DNA from: Alloascoidea africana
Taxonomy: Eukaryota > Ascomycota > Alloascoideomycetes > Alloascoideales > Alloascoideaceae
Assembly (NCBI GenBank): GCA_030581615.1
Contig: JAKTTT010000004.1
Coordinates: 186,001-250,000, forward strand
Direction: 5' to 3'
Length of the DNA: 64,000 nucleotides
Shown: in pieces, positions 54,068 to 62,380 of the stretch
Layout of the letters: the number at the start of each line of letters is the position of its first letter
How positions within the stretch are numbered: the stretch's first letter is position 1
Translations under genes and position numbers: made by a program
The notes under the pieces: generated by a model
The model's database searches: none
What the model saw: only the letters and a program-made list of their open reading frames with translations
Told to the model about the DNA's origin: nothing

Positions 54068-54467
54068 TCTCATATGCACCAAAAAGGAGCATATTTCTTT
54101 CCCATCGGCTGATAGATATAAAAAAGTAAGAGAAAAAAAAGAAAAACATGAAATGATTGAATGAAATATAAAAGCAGATTTTTGATTCAGGATACATACA
54201 CTACCTACATTTTTATGCAAAAACAAAACCAAAAAAAAAATGTTTCTTCGTATTGCTTTTCTGATAGCCGCTGCTACTACTGCATCAGGACCCGATAGTT
54301 TGTTTGTTTGTTTGTTGGTTGGTTTTTATTATTTTGTTCATGAATATGAAATTGAAAATGATATTGAAAAAATGAAGATGACAAAATTGACTTTTTTTTA
54401 TAGTTGACCACTTGTAACCAGGCGTGTAGTCAAACGTAAAGATAGCACAATTTTTTGTACACTCCAA
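54068..54467. other. Convergent 3' spacer
   Basis: The RanBP1-domain gene and RER2 end on either side. It holds an A run near 54232 and a (TTTG)n tract at about 54299-54315. No gene is visible; both genes' poly(A) signals must lie here. Confidence 0.5.
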
Positions 54468-55610
54468 CTATTGTGTCTTCTTTATCTGTTCTTCAAGTTC
54501 TGGATCGATATCCTGTGACACGCTAAAACACGATTAGAATTTTCAAACCTCTTGATACAGCTTTCTCACACTTACTCGTTCTGCAAACTCATCTTCCAAT
54601 AGCTCCACTTGAGCAAGATCCAAACCATTCTCATTGCACCAAACTCGGGCCAAAGCGTGTCTATAAACTCAATCATGCAATGTGATTCGTTACATTGCCA
54701 AAGCATAAAATCACTAAGTCTTTCCATCCCCGATGTTCGTATCAGAAGGTCAAGCGGTGCACAATTTTTTGTGTACATGTACTGCTCCAAAGTCGCCTCT
54801 GTTATGTGCTCTGGTCTCAACTTTTTCTGTGCAGACAAATCCACAATTTGCTTAATCGAATGTGTAATGTCGTCTCTTGAAGTGTAAGGAAAGCAAACGT
54901 TTAAAACTGCCCTGGAAAACAAAAAAAAAAAAAAAAATGATGTTAGTATCCAACAGACTTGTGAATCACAGTTTGCATTCATACCTCTTGTTATTCTTGG
55001 TCATTTCTTCCACTTCTTGAAACTTTTCCCAAACATCCCGAGGAAGCAGCGAAGTGTCACCATAGATTCGAATGCAAACACCAAACTTTTCTACAAGCTC
55101 GCTATGAATCAAAAATGTTAGTATTATTACAATAGTCCTATCATGCTATGAGCATACCCTCGTTCACAAATCTGTGTAAACTTGCTTTTCGCAAGTTCCA
55201 TTAGCCAATCCACCTCCGTTTTGGACCGGTTAAAGTTTTCTATCGAAAATGCAAAGATGGAAGCCTCTTCTACCCCAGCCTTGTAACATATCTCCAATAT
55301 CTGAAACCCCCCATGTTAGAGTCTCATTTATTTGTGAAAATCAAAATCCAAACATATATACCCGTGCCATACTGTAGAAACCAGCATTATGCCCATCTTT
55401 CACTTCAATGTGCTTCCTCCTCGCAAACCGCCGATTCCCATCCATTATAAGTGCGATATGCCGTGGGACAGGCCCAGTACGATACACTTTGGAGAAGATG
55501 TCTTGGGCAAAGTTTGTCAGTGCTTTGTACCCAGGTATCTTGTAAACCCAGCCTTCTTCTCCTTCTTCACCAGTACGACTCCGACTGGCTGTACTGCTTA
55601 TTCCAGACAT
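54468..55610 (-). CDS. RER2: cis-Prenyltransferase (dehydrodolichyl diphosphate synthase), Rer2-like, four introns
   Basis: Five exons fit: 55610-55362, 55300-55158, 55101-54985, 54911-54576 and 54522-54468, giving 299 residues. Introns are 61, 56, 73 and 53 bases with donors GTATAT, GTATGC, GTATGA and GTAAGT and CTAAC/CTAAT branch sites. Family motifs: [14 protein letters not shown] (catalytic Asp, and the start of the isoprenoid diphosphate site), [11 protein letters not shown], and [15 protein letters not shown] near the C-terminus, then [17 protein letters not shown]. The last short exon adds an acidic-basic tail; reading through its intron would stop just after QNE. Rer2 makes polyprenyl chains for dolichol at the ER. 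The ATG at 55610 is the first in frame; the frame reaches 55673 only from GTG. Confidence 0.9.
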
Positions 55611-56069
55611 GGAGGTTCGAGATGGAGCCAAGTAATCTGTTGGATATGTGTAGGATAAAGCCTTGTGCTTCACCTATGCCTTTTGAAACTCTAGCATCAA
55701 TTCTTTAGACGCCAGCAAACTCAACGATCTCGGAGGCAGGGTAAGTGTGGACCGATGGAAGTTGAGACTTTCCATCTGCGATCACCAAACAATTGGGACT
55801 CTGCATAGCAAGCGATACCAGAAAAGAGCTTTAGACTTGGCCACAAGATCAGACTTCTCGAAAAAAGACTTTGAGAGCGGACTAAACAACAAGTTTACGA
55901 GTTAGTAACGGGAGAGAAAGTGTTGGAATATCCTTCAATAAGCTTTGTGTGCAGTGTTCACGCAAGCAAAGCTGGTGAATTTTTCGAACGAGACTATTGG
56001 CTGTTTTGAGTTCTTCCCTTTGTAGTTTTCTATCTCATTGACTGCTTGACTCGAGTGCGCTCACACACT
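55611..56069. promoter_or_regulatory. Divergent promoter between RER2 and COQ1
   Basis: These 459 bases separate the starts of two isoprenoid-chain enzymes, one for dolichol and one for ubiquinone. No clear TATA box or known regulator site was identified. Confidence 0.55.
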
Positions 56070-57578
56070 ATGATATCGTCATCTTTGACAAGGTCTGTTT
56101 TGGTAAGGAGGAGTTTGGTTCATCCAATTCGTGGTTTGATTCGGGACACAAAACATGTTGTTTCTGGTTCTGGTTCTGGTTCTGCTCTGCGATGCCTATC
56201 ATCATCTTCTGCCTCTGCTTCTGCTACGTCATTCGGACGAGCACTCACAGAAGCGGAATCTCTCGTCCAACCAAATCGCCCACTGAATGATCCGTTCTCG
56301 ATTGTGTCCCATGAGATGCAAACAATGGCTCGCAATATTGCAAGTCTTATAGGTTCAGGACATCCTACGCTACATAGAGTTGGCAAGTACTATTTTGAGA
56401 GCGAGGGCAAGAGAATTAGACCATTGGTCGTGCTTCTTGTGAGCAAGGCTCTTTCTGCTGTCCCGTCTAGCGAGCGAGATCGCTCAAGTCGAGACGAAAA
56501 AGACGTTGTGGATGATCCTGTGAGAACAAGTCCCGAACCGTTGCAAAATCAAAGGATCTCCCCACTGACCGTCCTTCACAGAATAAACCCCGGTGCTATT
56601 CTGAATCCTCTCAGTAGACCATCAGATGCGCTTCCTGAAGAAGACAAGCGAAACGGAATTTTACCGAAACAACGCAGACTGGCAGAGATTGTGGAGATGA
56701 TTTATACCGCCTCATTACTACATGACGATATTATTGATAATCCTGCCTCTGCTTCTGCTGGCGTGGAAACCAGTGGTAGCAGTAGACTGGGAGGAAACAT
56801 TGCGTTTACCAACAAGATGGCGATCTTGGCTGGGGATTTCTTGCTGGGGCGAGCATCCGTTGCGATTGCAAGGCTGCGAAACGCCGAAGTCATTGAACTT
56901 CTATCAACCACAATCGCAAACCTAGTGGAAGGAGAGTTCATGCAGTTAAAGAACACCGTAGTTAGAGGAGAACAGACGGGACCGACAATGGTTACAACGG
57001 CAATTGACACGGAGGCATCGCCCATCGTGCAACTTCCAGAAGCAGAGATCAAGGAGCAAAAAGGTCTACCGAAACCGCCAACTTTGACCCATGACGCGAG
57101 CATAACGGCCGCGTTTGATTACTACATTCACAAAACCTATCTGAAAACTGCAAGTCTACTGTCCAAGTCCTGCCGAGCCGCAGCCGTTTTATCGGGGGCT
57201 AGAGACCCTATTGTCGATGCCTGTTACGAGTACGGCCGTAACCTCGGTCTCTGTTTCCAGTTGGTTGATGACATTCTAGAGTTTGAAGCTGCTAGAGAAA
57301 GCCTACAAGGTAGAGCAGACTTGGCAGCACTTGCTCCAGTGATATTTGCCTGGCAAAAGTTCCCTGAGTTGGGCCCCATGCTAAAATCACCCGGTGGACT
57401 GGATTTAAAGAGTGCTTTGGACTATGTTCAGAAAGCAGATGGCATAGAGAAGAGTCGCAAACTGGCAGAATCCTATTTTGAAGAAGCAATTTCCAATTTA
57501 CATGTTTTGCCACCTTCAGAATCTAGAGACGCTCTTGAACTTTTGACGAGAAATGTGTTAAAGAGGACGACGAGTTAG
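56070..57578 (+). CDS. COQ1: Mitochondrial polyprenyl diphosphate synthase (ubiquinone side chain), Coq1
   Basis: The ATG at 56070 gives 502 residues and a basic, Ser-rich mitochondrial presequence (MISSSLTRSVLVRRSLVHPIRG). trans-Prenyltransferase motifs: KRIRP, the first Asp-rich motif in LLHDDIIDN (about 219-223), GDFLLGRASV, and the second Asp-rich motif in FQLVDDILEFEA (about 400-404). The last Asp of the second DDxxD motif is Glu here, and the usual GKxxxxDL that follows reads QGRADL. An insertion of about 65 residues sits between KRIRP and the first Asp-rich motif. Coq1 builds the ubiquinone tail in the mitochondrial matrix. Changes in the second motif are conservative and I expect an active enzyme. 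The tail length cannot be told. Confidence 0.93.
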   Translation: MISSSLTRSVLVRRSLVHPIRGLIRDTKHVVSGSGSGSALRCLSSSSASASATSFGRALTEAESLVQPNRPLNDPFSIVSHEMQTMARNIASLIGSGHPTLHRVGKYYFESEGKRIRPLVVLLVSKALSAVPSSERDRSSRDEKDVVDDPVRTSPEPLQNQRISPLTVLHRINPGAILNPLSRPSDALPEEDKRNGILPKQRRLAEIVEMIYTASLLHDDIIDNPASASAGVETSGSSRLGGNIAFTNKMAILAGDFLLGRASVAIARLRNAEVIELLSTTIANLVEGEFMQLKNTVVRGEQTGPTMVTTAIDTEASPIVQLPEAEIKEQKGLPKPPTLTHDASITAAFDYYIHKTYLKTASLLSKSCRAAAVLSGARDPIVDACYEYGRNLGLCFQLVDDILEFEAARESLQGRADLAALAPVIFAWQKFPELGPMLKSPGGLDLKSALDYVQKADGIEKSRKLAESYFEEAISNLHVLPPSESRDALELLTRNVLKRTTS

Positions 57579-58324
57579 TCAAGAGATTTGTGTAGTTTAC
57601 TTAAAAGTGTATATATGTGCCACGCGACTTGAGATTAAAAAAGATGGATCTTGGAGTTTCTCCACATCTTGATTCAGGTTCTGGTTTAGGCAGTATTCAT
57701 AGCCTATTGGGGATCTATAACTTGATTTGATTTCCAATCTACAGTATATAGGAAACCATCCAAAAAAAATGGGTGGAATCTAATTGTTCAAACTAGGCAC
57801 TTTTGTTATCTAAGTGGAAATGATGAATCAGCACTGAGCTTTACGCATATCCAAGTTTCATTTTTATTTCTGTAAAATGGCTTTCCTTTGATATAGAAAC
57901 ACAGAAACAATTTTAGTTCCCGAATAGGAAACTGTATCAGCCCAGCCCTCGTGGACAAAGTAAGTTTTTCCTCGCAAACGTCAAGCCCCCCGGCACCTTC
58001 CTATTCGGGCCATAGCGGTGAAGATGGAGAAACCACCGAAGCAGTTCCGTTTCGAGAGAATTACGACCAAGAGCTTATCCAAGATAAGGATAATCGTTTT
58101 TCCGGGGTGCTCTGTCTTTTTCCTCTCCATCTGCGGTCCCTGGAGTCGATGCCACGGTATAGAAAACGTCCCTTTGGCATAGGGAATGGGGAACAAAGGT
58201 CGGATCTGATCCTCACACTATGCCATACCTGATTTTTCATGTGTGCCTTTCATTTTTTTTTTCTGCATCCTCCCCTTTTCCACTACATTCCTCACACAGA
58301 ATCTGATCAGACTCTATCCACAAC
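57579..58324. promoter_or_regulatory. Spacer and promoter of the inositol transporter gene
   Basis: It carries the COQ1 3' end and about 500 bases of ITR1-side promoter. The 93-codon frame at 57951-58232 has no family motif and is judged spurious. An inositol-response-like element is entered separately. Confidence 0.5.
58234..58244 (+). promoter_or_regulatory. UAS-INO/ICRE-like element upstream of ITR1-type gene
   Basis: TTTTTCATGTG(T) lies about 80 bases upstream of the ATG. It agrees with the Ino2-Ino4 site WYTTCAYRTGS at all but the last position. In yeast ITR1 is controlled by inositol through such sites. One match can arise by chance. Confidence 0.4.
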
Positions 58325-59950
58325 ATGTTGGACACATCAAAACCAGATTATGCTGAGGTTAGCACGTCTTCGAGCAACCTGGAGGCTGAGATCATAACGG
58401 TTGCTCCAAAGTCGGGAGACCAGAGTCCAATACCCACCCGGCAAGAGAATGCCAGCAACGGACTGAAACGGACAAAGCCCACGGCTCTACTGGTCGTACT
58501 CGTATTCATGGCGTCCATCTCCGGATTCATGTTTGGCTATGACACGGGCTATATCTCGGCTGCGCTGGTATCTGTTGGGACAGATCTGGACGGACGGCCG
58601 GTGACGAATGGCGAGAAGGAATTTATCACGTCCGCAACTTCGTTGGGAGCCCTCTGTGCCTCCCTGCTGGCAGGCACGCTGGCAGATATGGTGGGCCGGA
58701 AATGGGTGATTCTCGGAGCAAACGTGCTCTTCATTTTGGGCTCCGGGCTTCAAACAGGTGCCCACACCATCTGGCAAATGATCGGTGGCCGCTTCGTCCT
58801 TGGTTGGGGCGTTGGAACAGGCTCGCTTGTCGCGCCACTCTACATTTCAGAAATGGCCCCATCTTCTTTCCGGGGACGGCTCGTCATCATCAACTGTCTT
58901 ACGATAACGGGTGGGCAGCTCGTGGCCTACGCCATTGGCGCGGGACTCGTCCATGTGGACAACGGCTGGAGGATACTTGTCGGGTTGTCCATCATCCCGC
59001 CGTGTTTCCAGATGGTCGTGTTCTACTTTCTGCCCGACACTCCGCGGTTCCTCATCTCCAAGGGGAGAATCGAAGAGGCCCAGCGTGTGCTTCGCAGAAC
59101 TCACGCAGGATCCACCGAGGCCGACATCCGAGACAAGACAGAAGAGCTCGTGCAAAATGAGACTGACGAAAGACTCGCGCCAATGTGGCAGAACCTGCTA
59201 CTCAAGATCAAAGAGATCCACAAAGGTGCGAACTTTCGTGCTCTGATTCTCGCGACGGGGATGCAAGGAATCCAGCAGTTTTGCGGATTCAACTCTCTCA
59301 TGTACTTTTCAGCTACCATATTCGAGTCTGTGGGCTTCAACGACTCCACGGCCGTCTCAATTATTGTTGCAGGCACAAACTTTGTCTTTACGATCGTGGC
59401 CTTTTTTGTGATTGACCGCGTTGGAAGACGGCCCATGCTTCTGCTGACTCTGCCAGGCATGTGTGGAGCCATGGTGCTCAACTCAATCGCATTCCACTAT
59501 CTGCCCTTTAGCTTTGACAACAATGGCGATGTGGTGAAAAGCGGTGGCTCTGGCATAGACGGTTGGGGCATCGTTGTTCTCGTCGCCATGATGCTCTACA
59601 TTGCCTTTTACGCCTCAGGAATCGGCAATGTCCCATGGCAGCAGTCCGAGCTGTTCCCCATGTCTGTTCGAGGTCTTGGAGTCTCGTATGCCACAGCCAC
59701 AAACTGGGCAGGCTCGCTTGTCATCTCGTCCACGTTTCTGACCATGCTTGAGAACATCACTCCAACGGGCACGTTTGCCTTTTTCGCAGGCATTGCCCTC
59801 ATCAGTTTTTTCTTCATCTATTTCCTATACCCTGAGTTATCAAATCTGGAGCTTGAAGAAACACAACAGCTGCTGAGCGGTGGGTTCAACGTAAAAATGT
59901 CGGTGCAACTGGCAAAGGAGAGGAAATTGGCGCTTGAAAATGCAAACTAA
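58325..59950 (+). CDS. ITR1: myo-Inositol transporter, ITR1/ITR2 family (MFS)
   Basis: The 541-residue protein matches yeast Itr1/Itr2 in long blocks: GFMFGYDTGYISAAL at TM1, GEKEFITSATSLGALC, LPDTPRFLISKGRIEEAQRVL after TM6, GIQQFCGFNSLMYFSATIFE at TM7, DRVGRRPMLL, and GIGNVPWQQSELFP with SYATATNWAGSLVIS near TM10-11. It ends in LELEETQQLLSGGFNVK like Itr1. Twelve membrane spans are expected, with both tails in the cytosol. It should be a proton-coupled inositol importer of the plasma membrane. CTG codons at conserved Leu positions here support the standard genetic code. Whether it is ITR1 or ITR2 has no meaning outside the genome-duplicated yeasts. Confidence 0.95.
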   Translation: MLDTSKPDYAEVSTSSSNLEAEIITVAPKSGDQSPIPTRQENASNGLKRTKPTALLVVLVFMASISGFMFGYDTGYISAALVSVGTDLDGRPVTNGEKEFITSATSLGALCASLLAGTLADMVGRKWVILGANVLFILGSGLQTGAHTIWQMIGGRFVLGWGVGTGSLVAPLYISEMAPSSFRGRLVIINCLTITGGQLVAYAIGAGLVHVDNGWRILVGLSIIPPCFQMVVFYFLPDTPRFLISKGRIEEAQRVLRRTHAGSTEADIRDKTEELVQNETDERLAPMWQNLLLKIKEIHKGANFRALILATGMQGIQQFCGFNSLMYFSATIFESVGFNDSTAVSIIVAGTNFVFTIVAFFVIDRVGRRPMLLLTLPGMCGAMVLNSIAFHYLPFSFDNNGDVVKSGGSGIDGWGIVVLVAMMLYIAFYASGIGNVPWQQSELFPMSVRGLGVSYATATNWAGSLVISSTFLTMLENITPTGTFAFFAGIALISFFFIYFLYPELSNLELEETQQLLSGGFNVKMSVQLAKERKLALENAN

Positions 59951-59984
59951 TGATGAACGCTCTTGTACTAGACAAATTGGAATA

Positions 59985-60015
59985 CTAATAATAATAGTAA
60001 TAGTAATAGTAATAA
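59985..60015. repeat. (TAATAG)n microsatellite
   Basis: Short tandem TAATAG/TAATAA units in the 3' spacer between ITR1-type gene and the Sel1-repeat gene. Confidence 0.7.
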
Positions 60016-60174
60016 CAAAAAAAATATGGAAAAAATGTCAGGAACTTTCTCTTTTTCTCTTGCACCATTGTTATCTCCCACCTCACGATCCCTCCTCGTT
60101 TCATGGAAAATGTTAAAAAAATATGACAAAACAAAGTAAAATCAAAACAAAACAAAACTAAACAATGAAACAAT

Positions 60175-62154
60175 TCATGTCTTATTTGCGTACTTGTCCT
60201 TATAGATCCAGCTATTCCCAACCATGCTGATTCCCTTCTTTTCCGAGAGTCTGAACCAAGCTGCACTTCGGACCATATCTTTTTTGCGTTTATAGGATTT
60301 CGTCATCCAAATCACACCCGACTGTTGCATAGCATCACCATCTCCCATAGATCCAGCCATTTCCAAACATTTTATAGCCATGCGCTCGTTTTTGATTTTC
60401 TCCTCTTTGCTCTCCTGCTTTTGATGATGTCGAGAACTGCTAGGATTACAAAAAGACATGCCGATTTCGTAAAGAGCCGTGGACAACCGCGGATTGGGCG
60501 ATTTGGAAGGAATCAAATTGTGTTTTTCGAGTTCTAACGGATCGATAGAGTTGAATTTCCCACCGCTGCTGCCATGACCCCCATTTTTCTTTTTCTGCTT
60601 CTTTTGTTGGTTATCTTCCTCTTCCAACAGGTCAATGTCAATGTCCGCGGCCCTTTCAAACCATTTGATGGCCTGTGCCTCATTCTTCTTGATGCCCCAT
60701 CCGTTTCGCAGGGCCAAACCGTAGAGCAACATGGCAACCTTGTCTCCTGCCAAACTAGCCATCTGTAACTCGTACGTTGCCTCTCTGTAATTGCCCTGTT
60801 CCTGTAATTCTATCGCCCGGCTCACACGGTCGTATCCGACCACGCCCGCCATGGCCTGTTGCTGCGTCGACCCGCCATCGTAGATCGACGACGCAACTGA
60901 AGCTCGTGAAGACAGCGTGCGTCTGTCTCGTTCCTCTGGATCGGTGTTGGCTCTCTGGATAGGCCTCACTCCTTCTTCCGCGTCCTCGTCTTTAAACTCG
61001 TCCAGAGCGTTCCCCAGGCTCGCCATGTCGATGTAGCAGGACGTGTGGTTCACGTGAACCGCGTCGTTCGACACGATGGGCTTCTGGCTGGGCACGCTCT
61101 TGACGTTGTCCAGCTGGTAGATGGTCGGCTGCGTCCCCGGCTGGGCCTGGATGGGCTGTCCATGGGGGTGCTGGAGCTGCGAAGCACTGTCCGCGGACTT
61201 TGCGTGTCTGGCCAGCGGCGGAGGCTGGAGCGGAGGCTGTTGCGGCTGGTACTGGTACTGCGACGCCGGCAGCAGCCCCAGCGGGTTCGTGGCCGTCGAA
61301 GGAGACGACGAGGCCGAGGAGGTCGGCGGCCGCGGGCTCTTGGAGCGCAGGGGCGGCTGGTGGCCCGCGTAGGACGGAGTCGTGGGGCTCGCGGTGGACC
61401 CCGATGAAGCGGAAGAAACAGAACCACGCTGGCGACGGGACGGATACGAATGGTTCAAGAAGCCCTCGCCAGTTTTGGCACCCGGGTTGTTCGTACTGCT
61501 GACGTTCGTGCCAGGAGTGGTGAAGTTGCGAGTCTTTTTCAATCCGCCCATGACTTTGAACCGGTCGCTGCCTCCTCCTCCTCCTCCGCTTCCTGCTGGT
61601 CCTGCTGGTCCTGCTCCTGGTCCACTCCGGCTATTAGCCTGTCTGCTGTCATTGGCATTGATGCTACTGGCACCGTTATTGCTGGTGCTGTTCAGGTTAT
61701 TGGGACGTGTTCCGTTCGACTGGACATTGGGCCCGTACAGCATATATGCGTTCTTGGGGTCATTCAAGATGGCCTCGAACCCTTCATCAAACTCTAGTCT
61801 GTTCAGCAATGGCTCATCGTTGTATGTGGAGACAGAAAAGATGGAGCTGGAGACGCTGTGATGTCGGGAAACCTCTGCTTTTTTCTTGCTGCCTTGGTAC
61901 GAGAAATCAAACTCGTCGTCGTCTTCCCCATCGTCTTGTGGGAACTGCTGTGGGAACTGATTTTGTAGCTGCTGTTTACTTTGTTGGTTGTAAGCACCGC
62001 CTGGAGTTGTTGTAGAGTAGCGATCTCGGTCTCTGCCATCGTTGCTGTGTTGTGCGTTGCTGAAAGCTTGTGCCTCGGTCCCCGGGGCCCCTGAAGACGA
62101 CGTCAGAATCAGAGTGTCTGTCGATCCATTCGAATCGGCGCCGGGAGAATACAT
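60175..62154 (-). CDS. Sel1-repeat protein with long disordered N-terminus
   Basis: The first in-frame ATG is at 62154, giving 659 residues (the frame extends 25 codons further only from GTG). Residues 1-450 are low complexity: Gln-rich, Ser/Asn/Gly-rich and Pro-rich parts, with an acidic patch QDDGEDDDEFDF. The C-terminal third has Sel1-type helical repeats: YREATYELQMASLAGDKVAM with LLYGLALRNGWGI, EAQAIKWFERAAD, and AIKCLEMAGSMGDGDAMQ. It ends with SAAWFRLSEKKG and SWIYKDKYANKT. Sel1 proteins act as scaffolds; in fungi they include Skt5/Chs4, the activator of chitin synthase III, and the Dsf2/Ack1 group. There is no C-terminal CaaX box, which argues against Skt5, and the ending is closer to Dsf2-type proteins, from memory only. 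It lies next to a chitin synthase gene on the same strand. Confidence 0.75.
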   Translation of the reverse strand: MYSPGADSNGSTDTLILTSSSGAPGTEAQAFSNAQHSNDGRDRDRYSTTTPGGAYNQQSKQQLQNQFPQQFPQDDGEDDDEFDFSYQGSKKKAEVSRHHSVSSSIFSVSTYNDEPLLNRLEFDEGFEAILNDPKNAYMLYGPNVQSNGTRPNNLNSTSNNGASSINANDSRQANSRSGPGAGPAGPAGSGGGGGGSDRFKVMGGLKKTRNFTTPGTNVSSTNNPGAKTGEGFLNHSYPSRRQRGSVSSASSGSTASPTTPSYAGHQPPLRSKSPRPPTSSASSSPSTATNPLGLLPASQYQYQPQQPPLQPPPLARHAKSADSASQLQHPHGQPIQAQPGTQPTIYQLDNVKSVPSQKPIVSNDAVHVNHTSCYIDMASLGNALDEFKDEDAEEGVRPIQRANTDPEERDRRTLSSRASVASSIYDGGSTQQQAMAGVVGYDRVSRAIELQEQGNYREATYELQMASLAGDKVAMLLYGLALRNGWGIKKNEAQAIKWFERAADIDIDLLEEEDNQQKKQKKKNGGHGSSGGKFNSIDPLELEKHNLIPSKSPNPRLSTALYEIGMSFCNPSSSRHHQKQESKEEKIKNERMAIKCLEMAGSMGDGDAMQQSGVIWMTKSYKRKKDMVRSAAWFRLSEKKGISMVGNSWIYKDKYANKT

Positions 62155-62380
62155 GGGCAAGAGACAAGGGGCAAAGTCGAGTGTAACAGAGGGAAATGGA
62201 AAGGGCACAGGCAGGTCCAAAATAGCCACTTAGGCGGAGGGTGTCCAGATGTTTTGTGCTCAAAGTGGTGATAAAAAAAGAAAAATTGAAATTGCCCAGC
62301 AAGAAGCAAATGAACATTTTTGATTCCTAAAAACATAAAATTCTTTTAAAAACAAACAAGCAAACAAAAAAAAGGCACAA

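Noticed and set aside
56046-56069. Upstream TTG start of COQ1 and similar GTG/TTG starts at RER2, the Sel1-repeat gene and the small membrane protein
   Set aside because: Non-ATG starts are not expected for these nuclear yeast genes; the next in-frame ATG gives the expected N-terminus in each case.
57951-58232. 93-codon frame upstream of the inositol transporter
   Set aside because: No motif, starts in the middle of an otherwise plain promoter region.
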